Source of the DNA: Clusia tigrina
Lineage: Eukaryota > Arthropoda > Insecta > Diptera > Clusiidae
DNA: 64,000 bases
Direction of reading: 5' to 3'
Assembly (NCBI GenBank): GCA_920105625.2
Contig: OV050030.1
Coordinates: forward strand, 32,110,516-32,174,515
Numbering within the stretch: position 1 is the first letter of the stretch; every line of letters begins with the position of its first letter. The translations under genes were made by a program, and so were the position numbers. The notes under the pieces are model-generated. The model made no database searches. It saw nothing but the letters and a program-made list of their open reading frames with translations, and had not been told where the DNA came from. Shown here one piece after another: positions 45,300 through 57,600 of the stretch.

Positions 45300-45845
45300 T
45301 CATTTTTTGCATGATTTAAAAAAATCGTTGAGTGAAGAACCATATGGCGAATTAAGCTGAATGAAACTAAATCAGTCCATTTAGACTTCACAATAGAGCC
45401 TGATATCTTCCATTATATATAAACGGCGTACAAATTTCGTACCATAACATCGCTATATATTTAGGTATGACCCTACATACAAGGCTAAGTTCAAATGTAC
45501 TCGTCAAAAAGAAAAAAAGAAGAACTTGAATTCCAATTCAGAAATATATATTGGCTCATGGGCAAACGATCTGCATTATCCACATATAACAAAATTCTCT
45601 TGTAAAAGCAAGTGGTTAAATCGGTATGGATCTATGGAATCAACTACGGCGTTGCTCAAGTTCCTGCAATATAATGCAGATCCAAAGATTCCAAAATAAA
45701 GTACTGAAATGTGCCATAAATGCACCTTGATATGTCCGTAGCAGCGATCTCGAACGCGATCTTGGCATCGAGTCAGTTGCTGCTGCAATACAAAAATAAG
45801 CAAAGTCTCATATTGAGAGACTATCTAACCATGTGAACAGTGAAG
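45300..45845 (+). pseudogene. Jockey-type LINE RT C-terminal fragment
   Basis: Plus strand reads NETKSVHLDFT near 45362, YLGMTLHTRLSSNVLVKKKK at about 45460, RNIYWLMGKRSALSTYNKIL, KQVVKSVWIYGINYGVAQV and ILASSQLLLQYKNKQSLIL up to 45835. This is the post-RT region of a Jockey LINE. Several stops and frame breaks; no FADD, no tail seen. Its orientation is opposite to most LINE copies here. Confidence 0.75.
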
Positions 45846-46799
45846 CCTAAAGCGTAAAAAGCAGCACCATTACATATAGTAGCCAAGTTCTCTGCAAGTA
45901 TTGTGCAAAAAACATTTTTTTTTCATCTTGCATTAGATTTTTCGAAGAAGGATATAAATTTACCAGTGCGAAGCTATAATTCTCGCAATCCCCATAAACA
46001 CTGTCGATTAACACATTCTAGTGTATGCTTTTTACTTATAGTTTCTCTACTTTTGTTCTAAACTGTTTAACCGCCTGGTTAAGTTTTGAGAGCTAAGAAG
46101 TTCATTATTTAAAATTGGTACTTTGCTCTGTGCCAAACTGCGCAAAGTTAACCTTTTATTTAAGAGAACATTTCAATAATCCACTCAATTTTCAATCCAT
46201 TTTCACAACTCAAGTATACATGTGTGTACTCGTAGCTTTTCTAATGCCAATAGCGAATCTCCCGCAAACAAACGCTCACCTAAACAGCGTTTCATATAAG
46301 TAGGGCAAATTTACCACACTGCTATAGTACCGTTAAACCCCATTACAAGCTTATTATGAATAATATTATAATGTGTTGTACCATAATCACACGAAGCACG
46401 TCCACACAAACATGCTTAGACAAACAAATTCGTGCTCATGCTCAAACGAACGCACACGCACACACATAAACATATAAAATTTAATCATGGCACATCATTA
46501 AATATTAAAAAGTTAACTATGCCATTCAGAGCTTGTCAATCCCTTCCCAATAGCAGATCATCCCAGCAGTGAAATTGACTAACTCAAAACTCACTGGAAC
46601 TAAACCTCCTTACCTTTACTTGGTCAATATTGAGTTCGAAATAGCAAAGTTCCCAGGTAGGTGCCAATTGACTGAATTACCAATGCTTCCAACTCTGTCG
46701 AAAAATACGGATTTTCAGAAAATTATGCCCTGCTATAAATGTTTCGTCTGCATATTTTATTTAGACCTCCTTAGGGATTATGATGTATAAAAAAACCGT
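45846..46799. other. No gene recognised
   Basis: AT-rich; short frames without motif; an ACAC-rich stretch near 46440-46470. Nothing supported. Confidence 0.5.
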
Positions 46800-48440
46800 G
46801 AATCCAGCATTGGACAAAGCTTTTGTTGCTCCTAATTTGAGTGGTAGGTTGGTAGATGTAACTGTCAAAAAACATAATGTAGGCCTTAGGTCCATTGTAA
46901 TCCGATGAGGTGCCTTGTCCTACTCACTTCCCGTGTCAGGGATTCGTTTCGTGGCTCTAGCAAATAAATATTGTTCATGCAAATGTCTCCTCTTGCTCCG
47001 AAAGGGTGCTGGAGAAGTACTCTCTCATGTAATGGAAGCGCCTATTTGCCAGCTCTGGCTATTTGTATAAAAAGTAGCTCATACTTTCTGCTTTCCCGCA
47101 AAGCTTTTATTATCGGCGACCCAGCGCAGATGTATATCATACTACTCCGCATTCTCGTTGAGAGGTGTTGGATATGTGGGATAGATTTTGATGCGTTGGA
47201 TAGATTTTGAGTGTGGATGTGCACTTATTAACTCCTGTATCGCGGACTGGCTATCAGTGTAGAAAGTGATCCCCTTAGAGAGTGTCGTATTCCCTTTAAG
47301 TCACGCCTGTCTGACTGATTACAGTTAATTCAGCTTGGAAAACACTACAACTGCAGTCATTACAATAAGAAAAGGTTCAACTCCTCACAATATACTCCAC
47401 TTCCACTCCGTCATTCATTTTTGAGCCATCCGTATAAAAAATTGGTATTGGTTCAGCTTTTTCTCCTGAAGGGTGTGCTCTTCCCATTCTCGTCTTGCAG
47501 GGATTCCTATACTAAATAAATCTCTGGAGAGTGGTTTGGGAATCGTAAAATATATTTTCTCCATTCTGAAAGGAATGTTGTCCACAGGTTTGGCATGATT
47601 CGTTGTTGCTAAGGAACAATGTTGAGTCTTGCTGCATCTTATGCTGCCCTGCATTCGCCGAAGATATCTAAGGACCAAAGGTTTAGAGTCATTTGCAGAG
47701 CCTTATTGGATGTTGTTCTGATGTGGTCTGATTTGAGATGTGGATTTGTTCCCTTTTATTTATATATGTTCCTTTCTTGCTGGGCACCAAATTATTACTC
47801 CATACATAAGAATCGAATAAGTGTCCAGCAGTTTCTTCAGTTACTTCTTGCTGATCGATCTGTGGCAAGTATGAAGAGTAATAGTGGCTTTCTGGATTTG
47901 ACTGCAAATCTTCTCTCATGTTTAGCTTTCGCGTCTCGGGTAATTCCTAAGTATTTCACTTTTTCTGCGAGTTGCAGAGAGATGCCATTTAATATAGGCA
48001 TGCATACACGCAGCATATTGTGCTTTTCCGTCAAAAGCATAAGATCTGTCTTCTCAGCATTTACTCCCAGTTCAGAATCTCTTGCCCACCTCGATAGGGT
48101 ATTCAGGGCGCCTTACATTAGATTCCTCAGAGTTTCGATTTGTTTTCCTGAAGCTACTACCATAATGCCATCCTCATTTGGTTTTACCTGATTGATTCCA
48201 GCTTTAAAAGCGCGGGGTTGGCCGTTAGGATCCATAATAGCGGTAGTAGGACATACTTTAAGGGCCTTTCTCTGGTCACATACTGGAAGATATTGGAGTC
48301 GCCTAGTTCCGGAAATATTGTTCTTTTTTCTAATTGTTGCTTTATCAACCAAATCACATTGTTGTGTATGCTTAGGTCCGGTGGAGCGGCCAATGTGAAT
48401 TCTGATTTAATATTGTTGCTCCTTCAATGTCGAGGAATCG
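46800..48440 (-). pseudogene. I/LOA-type LINE: RT palm to RNase H and beyond
   Basis: Read right to left: 48393-48190 RT (LEKRTIFPELGDSNIFQYVT, LPLLWILTANPALLKLESIR); 48190-48040 DGIMVVASGKQIETLRNLM, where the YADD palm is lost, then LGVNAEKTDLMLL; 48040-47837 RVCMPILNGISLQLAEKVKY, LGITRDAKAKHE; post-RT 47919-47500; RNase H at 47450-46990 (FYTDGSKMND, SVFQAELTVI, then IHLRWVADNKSFAGK standing for the DxxS block, and IQIARAGK); then ARATKRIPDTGSE near 46930. Frameshifts throughout. It lacks endonuclease and most of the RT fingers. Confidence 0.8.
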
Positions 48441-48509
48441 CATCAACGTGTACTCCTTGTGTGGGAGTGCTTTTTCTACCTTTGCCATATAACACCATAA
48501 AACATCCAT

Positions 48510-48950
48510 CTTACTATATTTGACGTTCCATTTTTATTTTTCTTTGAATCTACCTGATTTGTGAACACACCTTAGTAGATTCTGAATCCCTATGTAGACA
48601 AATTTTGCACCATTTAGGATATCAGTGCCAAATATCTCGAACCTAATTCGAAATATTTTGGTGAAATATTCGCGAAAGCGGGACATAAGCACAAAAAGTA
48701 GTCTACTGTCTCATCTTGTTCTCCACAAACCTGGGAACTTGTACTGTTTTAAATGCTTATCATTACCAGAAGCCTTGCGTCTCTCCTACCAAGTGCCATA
48801 AGAAACCTTGACGTTTTATCCGAAATAACAGGTATCACAGTCTTTGCCCACCTGCTGCCTCTTAGAACCGCTTCTTCGTGATTCTGTGCAGAGGCAACCC
48901 AATCACCATAACGCCCATGTGCCCTGGAGCCCATGTTAGTATCAGACTAT
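48510..48950 (-). pseudogene. I/LOA-type LINE C-terminal fragment
   Basis: Minus reading at 48934-48750 gives RGSRWAKTVIPVISDKTSRF, LMALGRRDARLL, followed at 48735-48540 by QVCGEQDETVDYFLCLCPAF, RYLALIS-type residues and GIQNLLRCVHKSGRFKEK, the Cys/His terminus and end of ORF2. It directly precedes the RT-RNase H copy at 46800-48440 on the same strand, so the two are separate insertions or a rearranged pair, not one element. Confidence 0.75.
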
Positions 48951-50260
48951 TATGCTATACAGCATAATTAATATGGATATGCACAACAGCACCAACTTGG
49001 AAGGGACAAGGGGGCTGAGCAAGGCCTTCAGTGCAACCAGACTGCACTGCAGCCACAAACACTTCTACCACACCATCTGCTGTCTACCACATAGACCAAT
49101 GCCATTAGAGAAGAACAAAATCAGTATTCAAACAGTAATTTTTTCTTCTCATCATTCTGCATAATCTTCTTCATTTTAAAACCAAAAAGTCGTCCCTATC
49201 ACAGATTTTTTCTTAATTTTTTTAAATTCCAAAGTAATTTTAAGGAGTAAATGAGAAAGGACATACAAGATAATGTTTCATCATCACCATAATCAAATAT
49301 CATTTGTTTATTTATTTAATGGCCCTTCGAAGGTGGAAATAAGAAATTTGCGAAGAAATAAAATCGGTTTCCCCCAAAAATAAGCCCCCAATTCTGTTAC
49401 GATTTTTTTGTAAACTCCAGTGCGGAACTTTTTCCATTTACTTTTTCCTTATATTCATCATATTCATAGTACTATTTGAAAATTTTACTGCGGGGATGAA
49501 TCTTGTGTACATACACAAGCATCTCCATATGCACACTCAAGAGCACAGGCACAAGGGCTTAACCCACTCCCTGCGGCCATTTTGCACACTTCAAATGTGT
49601 CAAATACGTTGTTGCAATGCACACGTATTCCGATGTGCTTGAAAGGTGTCAAAATTAGCAACTTCGTGCGCTGACAAAATGTAGTATGTAAATTGGATTT
49701 GTTATGCTTAACTTAATGAAATTTGTTTGCTAAGATTTTATCACAGGAACACGTCTGACTATTTAGCAGTCATACTCAAACACCTTGAATATGACTTGAA
49801 AGTGAACCCCTTAACATAACATTAGATAGCGAAGACATATACGTAGAAGTATTCAAAGATTGAAGTGGTTTATGTTGAGGAAATGCTACATGACTGGGGG
49901 ATTATTTCGCAGGAGCTTTTGTTCAGTGTCCTCACATAACACAAAGCCGCTTGCCAATGTGCCTATCTATTTTCCCAATTAGCCGTAAGCCAACGTGTGT
50001 CCTTTGTTAAGGAGCGTCACAAATGAAATGGCATCAATAAAGCAGGCACGTGTAATTGAATCCTTTAATTACAGAGTTGAATAATGCAAGAATTTTTCTA
50101 ATTCATAAATATAATTTTATTTTTTGTTGTCGTTGATATCGTTCCATTACAACGCTTGTAATTTAGTAGTGAAATTATTAATTGGAAATGTGAGAATATA
50201 TTTCAACATCATTACAAGGAGGGAAGTGCGTAATTTTCTGTGATTCTAATGAGTGGAGGA
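48951..50260. other. No gene recognised
   Basis: AT-rich, short frames only. A palindrome TATGCTATACAGCATA sits at about 48951-48966. Otherwise nothing recognisable. Confidence 0.5.
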
Positions 50261-50269
50261 TTCTCTGAT

Positions 50270-51000
50270 GTATTCTGCGAATTCTCCTTTATCGCCTCAA
50301 TCCTCTCAAACGCTTTCCGCGAAGTGGTAAAAGTCGTGGGAAAATGAGAAAATCACACGGGGTCCGGTGAATACGGAGCTTGCGGAACGGTATTAATGTT
50401 GTTTTTGGTTAAATATTCGCGTACAAGATGAGATATGTGAGCGGTGCATTGTCGTGGTGAATGAACTACGAGTGGATTCTCTGCAAACGCTCCAGTACGC
50501 TCATACCCATTATTTACTATTTGGCCAGGCGTCAAGAAGTCGGAGTAAACCACACTGAAACGCAATCAAATAAAACAATCAGCAAAACCTTGATTTTGGA
50601 TCGACTTTGTCGTGGACCACATTTTGCCCTATGAAAGCATTTCTTTTGCGACAGCAAATGCGTTGCTTTTTTGCAAAAAATTCAGCGCTCTCGGCACAAG
50701 CCACGTTTCAACTCGTCTCAACCACAAAACATCATGCGTAACTTTGTGCAGCGATCCGAGCGAAATACCAATATCGGCTGCTGTCTCCCTGATGCTCACA
50801 CGACGATCTTCGAACACAATTTTCTTAACTTTTTCGATGTGTTCGTCAACCACAGAGGTGGATGGACGACCGGAACGAGACAAATTATCTACCACAGTAC
50901 GTCCCGCTTTAAATACTTTGTACTACTCGTAGGCTTCTGTTTTCCTCATTGTCGAGTCCCCGTAGGCTACAGTTAATAATTTCAACGTTTCCGTACATGA
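50270..51000 (-). pseudogene. Mariner-like (DD34D-type) transposase, decayed
   Basis: Read right to left from about 50995: EIINCSLRGLDNEE, then RTVVDNLSRSGRPSTSVVDE (50895 on; linker between helix-turn-helix motifs), HIEKVKKIVFEDRRVSIRET, AADIGISLGSLHKVTHDVL, then LRFSVVYSDFLTPGQIVN (50565 on), SPRQCTAHISHLVREYLTKN standing for the HHDNAPAH block, whose catalytic Asp is lost, and TVPQAPYSPDPV, the YSPDLAP block. Spacing and wording differ from the DD41D copies and fit classical mariner. No inverted repeats were recognised. Confidence 0.82.
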
Positions 51001-52685
51001 TATTTTGTCAGAAACACAAAATTGCAGAGAGCTCCTTTGCTCAACTAAATTCAACGTACCGAAATTCGCAGGATACACAAAACAAAGACTTGTTTATAAA
51101 GCTATTACTCCCACACTATCTGACAGCTTTGGCTCAAAATTGACATGTAAACAACTGACAGATGAACCAACCTGCAAAAAAGTTTAGCAATATCTCAAGC
51201 GCGCTCCGATTTATTGACAAATTCCGGTCACTTTTAGAAGATGTGGTATATTCAGATCTATTTCTTTTAATCACGAAAATATAACACAGTTATCATGACT
51301 TCTAGTTTATGATCTCTTGTTAATCTTCCTCTGTATTTATGGCTTTTCTTAATGCCACTTCATTAGTGACTTATCCCTATTGACTTTTCAGTAGCAATTA
51401 ATATTTACGTAAGTCTAACTATGACTCGCAAAAATACCTTTTGGTCATATTATGTTCTTTTATTGACTAGACCTGATCCATTATTGCATAATAATAAGTT
51501 CCCTCATTCGATTTGTTATGAAAGCACCTTATTTTGATTTGATAGGATACTTAATTTAGTGACTTATAACTAGTCGTACAACAAGTTATGTTTTAGTTAT
51601 ATCCCCAAGTAATCAGAGTAATTAATTAGCTTACAAAATATCGACATATCATACTCATTCCCTCAACCCCTTGCACTCAAAATTATTCTGGAGCAAGATT
51701 TAATAGTAGATAGATAGATTGATATATTTAAGGGTGGTATAATAATATAAGTTTCCAGAAATCATGTCACTTTACTAGAAAACCTATTTTTTAAATTTCC
51801 TTTTGTCACTTTTTAATAGATTCGATATAAATGAGATACTTATACCTAAACTAACAAACTATATATAAACGGCCAGTACCGATTTTATTTGAATTAGCTT
51901 GTGACTTCCAAATATTGCCTGCAGAAAATTAGAATCTTCTCTAGTAGTACTCTAGTTTATCTGGACCTTCCATATAATATACGAGCATGAACACAGCCTA
52001 GTTCCAGAGTCAAACGCAACGGCCCTATTTAACTATGCACTTTTAATATTCAAATAAAAATACATTTTAAATATTTATTATAAATAAAGTCGTTAGAATA
52101 AACAATTTTCCAATTAACTCAATGTCAATGGAATATACTTGCATGATTAGTTGAGCGAATGTACCGTATTTAGCTGGTTCAGTGTCTGAATGGACACTCG
52201 CAAGACCGGAAGAAGAGGTTCTTGGCAGCATCGCAGTATACTGATTCTATTACATATAACCATATGAAAAAATGTGCATCCATTGGAATGATGAGGTCGA
52301 CGGGTGACTGATTCCCATCAAAACCACAATAAGTTCACTGACTGTTGTTGGATATATATGTATATATATTTCCGTATTAAACTTGTATAATCATAAATGT
52401 AGACATTCAAAAATCTCTTTCGAATTAGGCTATAAATATATATAATTTTTCTTTACTACACTGGAGATATGTTAAGAGATTTATTACTGAGTAGATATGA
52501 AGGACTTATTGTATTTTCATATAAGAATTGTGTATGTCTTCCCATCTGACAGTTCGGACATATCAAATAGATCCAAAGATAATGGAAATAATATTGCAAA
52601 TATAAGGGAACTACTCAGCAACCTGATGGTATCTTTTCCAGAACAGTTCCTTGTAGTTTCATGATGTCGTTAATGGAAAGATAAT
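51001..52685. other. No gene recognised; AT-rich
   Basis: AT-rich. A GATA-type run (AGATAGATAGATTGATATA) is at about 51708-51726. No coding signal. Confidence 0.5.
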
Positions 52686-52689
52686 TTTT

Positions 52690-55071
52690 TTTTAATAGTT
52701 GGTTTATTTATTGAATTTTCTTATAATAAGACTTACAATAACTACTCAAATCTTAAATCTAACAGCAATATTAACCCGCAAACAGTGTATTGGAGTTCTT
52801 AACTAGCTAAAGTAAAGTATTTAAATATATAAGTATAACAGTTTAAACTAGTGAGAACAATTCAATTAAAGGATTTCAATCTAGACTACGTAACCGTGTG
52901 TGTATTTTAGTTTGAAGTAATTGTCTTGTCAAGTAATTGGGATGATGTCGGAATTTGAATTTGTATTTACACTTAATTCTTTTTAGCTCAGTTTTTACCA
53001 GTGATCGCTGTAGATGTTATCGTTTCTAATGTACCAGGGGGAACTTACAATAGTTCGAAAAATGTCGATGGGCACGCTGGATAAATTCAATGTTAGATTA
53101 GCCAGCATTTCCGCATAGCTGGCCTCCATACGTCCGAATTGGCTTTATGATTGTCTTATACAATTGAACTTTGTATTCTAGGCGCAGTCCTGATTTTTTA
53201 TTTAGGAACCAATTGATTCCTTGTGCTTTCAATTTCATTAGCGTACGTTTTACTTCGTTGTGCTTGCGCCAAGTCAGTCTACGATCGAGATGGACCCCTA
53301 GGTAGGTTACTTAATTAGCTTGTGGAATATATACGCCATTTAATGTGATCTTGGGGCAATTATCCTTATGAAGAGTAAATGTGCCGTGGGAGCTTTTGTT
53401 TTCGTTTACGCGAATGCCCCAATTAGCCAGCCATGACTCAATTAGTTTTAAATGCTCACTAAGGTTTCTCGATGCAATTCTTGGATTTTTATGGCAGATC
53501 AGGATGGACGTATCGTCAGCAAACGTCGACGTCATAAGGCGACTGTCTGTGGGTAAATAAGAAGTAAACACTAGGTAATGAATCGGCCCGAGTACACTTC
53601 CCTATGGGACACCAGCTTTAATGTTAAAGTCAGGGGAAACAAATTCCTTGTATTTCGCTCAATACTTGCGATTGTACAAATACGATTTTAGTATCTGGAA
53701 CATGCTTGCTAGGCCCGATCAAATGCCTGAGTAATATCAAGGAAAATGACTTTTTATCCTCAAAATCGTTTCTTATTTCGCTGGTGATGCGATTTACCTT
53801 CTGTATTGTACGGTGTTTCGGGCGAAATCCAAATTGATTGGAATTATACCACTTTCTTCGACATCTGGTAATATTTTTAGCATCAGCAAAAAGTTTTGAC
53901 AGCATCGGCAGCAGACTAATGGGTTTGTATGACGCCGGTTGTGTTTTACATTTTCCGGGCTTCGGAATCATGATTACCTGTGATATCTTCCAAGCTGAAG
54001 GGAAATAGGCAATTCGAAATATGGCATTAAACAGCTGTGTTAGAGTTTTGGAAGCTGTATTTAGTAACTCAGCTATCATTTTGGCAGTAATTGACTTGTA
54101 GCCTGGAGATTTTTTCAAGTTGAATTGATTTTGCACAATGTACTTTACTTCCTTTGCCTTAACTTTAATTAGTTTAAACGCTTTTTGGGTGACCAGAGGT
54201 GGAATTACGAATTTATTGGTTCCAGGATTAGGTTGAAACACTTTTTCAGGTGATAAGAAAACGCTAAGGCTTTATCTTTGTCGCTACTCGCCCAGCTCCC
54301 ATTACTCAATCTAAGTGGTAGATCTGACTTTTTATGTTTTTATTAGCTTCCCACAAGGAATAATTAGACTTTTTTGTAGGGCATAATTTTCTCGTGTAGG
54401 TTTTTAAGTGTTTTTCCAGCTCTGTATATAAAACTTCACTGAGACATCTTTTAGATAAAGCATAGCTCTATTTGGTCGTAGACGATCTGTGTTTTTGCCA
54501 ATGGCGTCTGAACCGTATGTTTTCCATTCACTAGGGTTTCAATATCCAATGTAGTTTTCCGGATACCATGCGATGGGAATGGTAAGTTACTAGGAGCTGC
54601 TGACACAATAATGGAAATTATATTGTGAAGAGCTGCTTCGATTTTGTCTTCGTAATTTAGAAGTGCTGAAATATTTATTTGACTGTTTACATATTTTCGA
54701 CACTTGAGCCAGTTAGTTATTGAAGAGGTTAAGTAATTTGATTTGTAAACTATAGCTTTTTTAAATAGTTTAATTATAACCGGCGAATGATCAGAATATA
54801 AGTCAAGGCAAAACAAATTTTTGTTAATACCTTTTATTATCCGAACGTCAATTATATCTGGTATTTTTCGAGGATCTGTAGGCCAATATGTTGGAAGGCC
54901 AGAGATCTCGAGAGCCAGTTTGTTGCGACGATTCATAAGAGCAGAGAATAATTCCTTACCTTTGGGATTGATGAAAACATAAATGCTAATAGATAAGGAA
55001 TTCTCATCAATGTGGATATTTATGGATTTGAGAAGTTTTCCATGTAATTTTATCGTTTCAAAAGTGTACAA
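52690..55071 (-). mobile_element. Jockey-type LINE, endonuclease C-half to A-tail
   Basis: Read right to left: endonuclease C-half 55071-54750 (GLPTYWPTDPRKIPDIIDVR, LCLDLYSDHSPVIIKL with the SDH catalytic motif); linker to 54451; RT 54241-53630 (VKYIVQNQFNLKKSPGYKSI, SQVIMIPKPGKCKTQPASYK, PISLLPMLSKLF, SNQFGFRPKHRTIQKVNRIT); 53571-53311 (MTSTFADDTSILICHKNPRI with catalytic FADD, GIRVNENKSSHGTFTLHKDN); post-RT to about 53000. The 3' end is a T run at 52688-52697. It is the same family as the copy nested in the hAT at 22.1-23.2 kb and longer than it. Stops and frameshifts inactivate it; a 5' target duplication was not identified. Confidence 0.9.
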
Positions 55072-56464
55072 TTAATTGCAAACATTAGCAGAATAACCTC
55101 TTATCTAGACAGGGACGTCTTAAGGGTGACACGGTTCCCCAGCAAATCTTTTACCGGGCCCTTATCTTAAAATTGTTTGGAAAGTTTTATTAACAAAATA
55201 CTACCAAATATTTACGAATACAAGTTTCATTTAGAAAACACATTTTTGACATTATACTAAATATATGATGATTATACTAATATCTACACTTTTAATAAAT
55301 CATTTTCTATGCACAAAATTTAAGTCCAAGATACAAATAAATGATTGACTATAAAATTGATACTGCACAGCACACATTTAACAATACTACACTGACCTAT
55401 CACTTACCTACCTATACTGCAATTGCAATTCACAGATAATATCAATAATAACAAATAACAATAATAACAAATAACAATAATAACAAATAACAATAATAAC
55501 AAATAACAACGCACGAATTCTTAAGTAATTCATCAATATGGAGCTGCTAGCCGGGCCACCGATACCCGGGGAGCCCCTGCTAATCCCAGTATGCCCACGC
55601 CTATAGACGGGCCTCTATTTGGAAGTATCGGGAAGTGGGAGAAGCTTTGTATGCAATTATATCATGTCGTTAACCCATAAAATACAATACGAGTATAAAC
55701 CAAAATAATACATAAAAGATACAAAAATTTAATAATAGCATGAATGAAATATAGCGATCTTGCCAGATAAAATCCGTACTGTTATGTAGCTGAGAATGTA
55801 TGTATATATTTGTTATTCGAAGTAAATTGCGTATTAGTTAATCTAAAACTACTTGCAGTGATAAAATAATAAGAAAATACATCGTGCCAATTTGAAACAC
55901 TATAACTCGGTCATGAAGCAAAATACTTAATACCATGTATCTTGGAACTAATATAAGCAATAATAATGAATGATTTTTTTGTTGATACTCTCACAGCGGA
56001 AAGGGGTAAATGAGATCGGACAAAGCAACTCCCAACAACTCCCTGTGACAAATTGTACTCCGCTGATAATGCTTAATATTTATATTCATAAAAATGTATG
56101 CACCAATTTGACCGAAATGTTTCAAAGACTGAATAAAGTCGACATGCATATATTTTGCTCTACATCTCTCGAGTTTGATCTCTGTGAACCTGGAGTGTGT
56201 AAGCTTCGCATTTAAGCCCGAAAGAAACATTACATTTCTACGTACTCACAAACATCAGAAATTAATTTTCCTTGCCACCCACACTACTCAGTGAACACAT
56301 CTTTAAGTACATCGAAAAGTTTTTAAAAAAAATTACCCTACTTGCGTAAAAGTTTTGCCGGCAAAACAGATCCGTTACGAAATTAAAAATAATTATGAAA
56401 GTTTGGTTAAAGCAGAAAGTGCAATGAACCCACAAAGAAGTGAACATGAGTTTTTAATTAAAAG
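55072..56464. other. No gene recognised; possible short DNA-element remnant
   Basis: Mostly AT-rich. Two GC-richer islands, CAGGGACGTCTTAAGGGTGA at about 55111-55130 and CCCACGCCTATAGACGGGCC at about 55592-55611, face each other as imperfect inverted repeats and recall hAT-type ends, but no clear 8-bp duplication was found, so I do not call an element. Confidence 0.35.
55449..55510. repeat. 16-bp tandem repeat (AAATAACAATAATAAC)
   Basis: Almost four exact copies in a row. It sits between the two GC-richer islands described around it. Confidence 0.9.
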
Positions 56465-56486
56465 CAACAACAACAACAACAACACT
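56465..56486. repeat. (CAA)n microsatellite
   Basis: Seven CAA triplets, about 450 bp upstream of the odorant-binding protein promoter. Confidence 0.85.
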
Positions 56487-56918
56487 TAAGCAGCTCAAGT
56501 ACTTAAAACTACAAAAAAAAAACAAAAAAGAAAACAAGATAATTTTTTGTTGATACTTTCAAGCAGCGCAGAGGGAACAGTCATGAACTGCGATGAAATG
56601 ATTTGGAGCACTTACTTGAATTTATTTGTTTGTTTGTTTCTTTGTTTCGTATTCTTTTTTCTTTCTTTCTCTTTCGGTTCAAACATTTTGGCCAGCGCGT
56701 TGAGGTGTTCGTGCTCGGTTTGTACACTAAGCCGCTATTTGCTTTGCTAAAATTTCTAATTTTTGTATTGATTACTTCCACTGATGCCGCCGGGGCATTG
56801 TTTGCGTACACCCAACTTTTGCGGTTCGTGTACTTAAAAGAGCGCAAAAAATGCTCCTCCGGATGGATGCTGACCCAGTTTCAGCTGCTTCAGTGGCGAA
56901 CCTTTTACACAAGTTTTG

Positions 56919-56926
56919 TATAAAAG
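56919..56926 (+). promoter_or_regulatory. TATA box of the odorant-binding protein gene
   Basis: TATAAAAG lies about 98 bp upstream of the start codon. An initiator-like TCATTA follows at 56951-56956, a normal distance downstream, giving a 5' untranslated region of about 64 bases. Position and consensus fit well; transcription start is inferred. Confidence 0.75.
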
Positions 56927-57016
56927 CGGGTCAGAATTCTGGAACAAGCATCATTACAGTTCCATCTCTCACTGTTAACACCAACTACTCCAGTACTCGT
57001 AACTCCAGCTTATAAA

Positions 57017-57500
57017 ATGAAGTACTTATTTGCTATTGCCTGTGTGGTTATTGTCGCTGGTGCTTGGGCTGATGTAAGTAGACAAAAATGTTACAAGGAC
57101 AGCATAGCTGGGGGAGGTAATTTCATTTCCTTTTTTTGTTCTGTAGATTTCCAAACTTAACGCCGAACAGGAGGTCAAGTTTGAATTATACGGTAAGGAG
57201 TGTATGCAGGAGCTCAACATCGCTGAGGAGGAGGCGCATAAGTTGCGAAACAAGGACTTCATAAATCCTACCGACAAACTGAAATGTTTCTCGAAATGTA
57301 TCTTCGAGAAGGCTGGCTGCCTGAAGGATGGCGTCGTTCAGCACGATGTAGCCCTCCAGAAGCTAAGCGCTTTTGTCGGTGAGGAGAGGGCCAAGTTGAT
57401 TGTGCAGCAGTGCAATAATGTGAAGGGCGATGACGACTGTGACACCGCTTTCAAATTGTTTGAATGCTATGAAGCGGCCAAGGTGGAGATTTTGGCTTAA
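57017..57500 (+). CDS. Odorant-binding protein, classic six-cysteine type (Obp56-group-like)
   Basis: Secreted carrier of small hydrophobic molecules (odorants, pheromones) in sensillar lymph or other fluids. Exon 1 is 57017-57073 (19 residues), a 73-bp intron runs from GTAAGT at 57074 to CTGTAG at 57146 in phase 0, and exon 2 is 57147-57500. The product has 136 residues. Residues 1-18 (MKYLFAIACVVIVAGAWA) form a signal peptide. The PBP/GOBP fold cysteines are C38, C66, C70, C108, C117 and C126: spacing C-x27-C-x3-C-x37-C-x8-C-x8-C, the classic pattern. One additional Cys at position 77 lies in FEKAGCLKDG and has no partner in the standard scheme. The wording KLKCFSKCIFEK and DDDCDTAFKLFECYEA resembles the Drosophila Obp56 cluster. 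TATA box, initiator and polyadenylation signals frame it, and the reading frame is intact. No other OBP gene is visible in the window. Which Obp56 member is the ortholog cannot be decided here. Confidence 0.95.
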
Positions 57501-57582
57501 TTTTGAATAACAGTTCGCAAGAATGTGGAGATTAAAAAATTGCTACTAGGAATTTGTTATTGGAATTGCTAATGTACTGCTG

Positions 57583-57592
57583 AATAAATAAA
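57583..57592 (+). other. Polyadenylation signals of the odorant-binding protein gene
   Basis: Two overlapping AATAAA hexamers (57583-57588 and 57587-57592) lie 83-92 bases after the stop codon, as expected for a short 3' untranslated region. Confidence 0.8.
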
Positions 57593-57600
57593 GAGACGTA

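Noticed and set aside
56603..56923. Membrane-like 106-residue frame just upstream of the odorant-binding protein gene
   Set aside because: It lies in T-rich DNA, runs into the TATA box of the real gene and shows no codon or motif support; hydrophobicity follows from T-rich codons.
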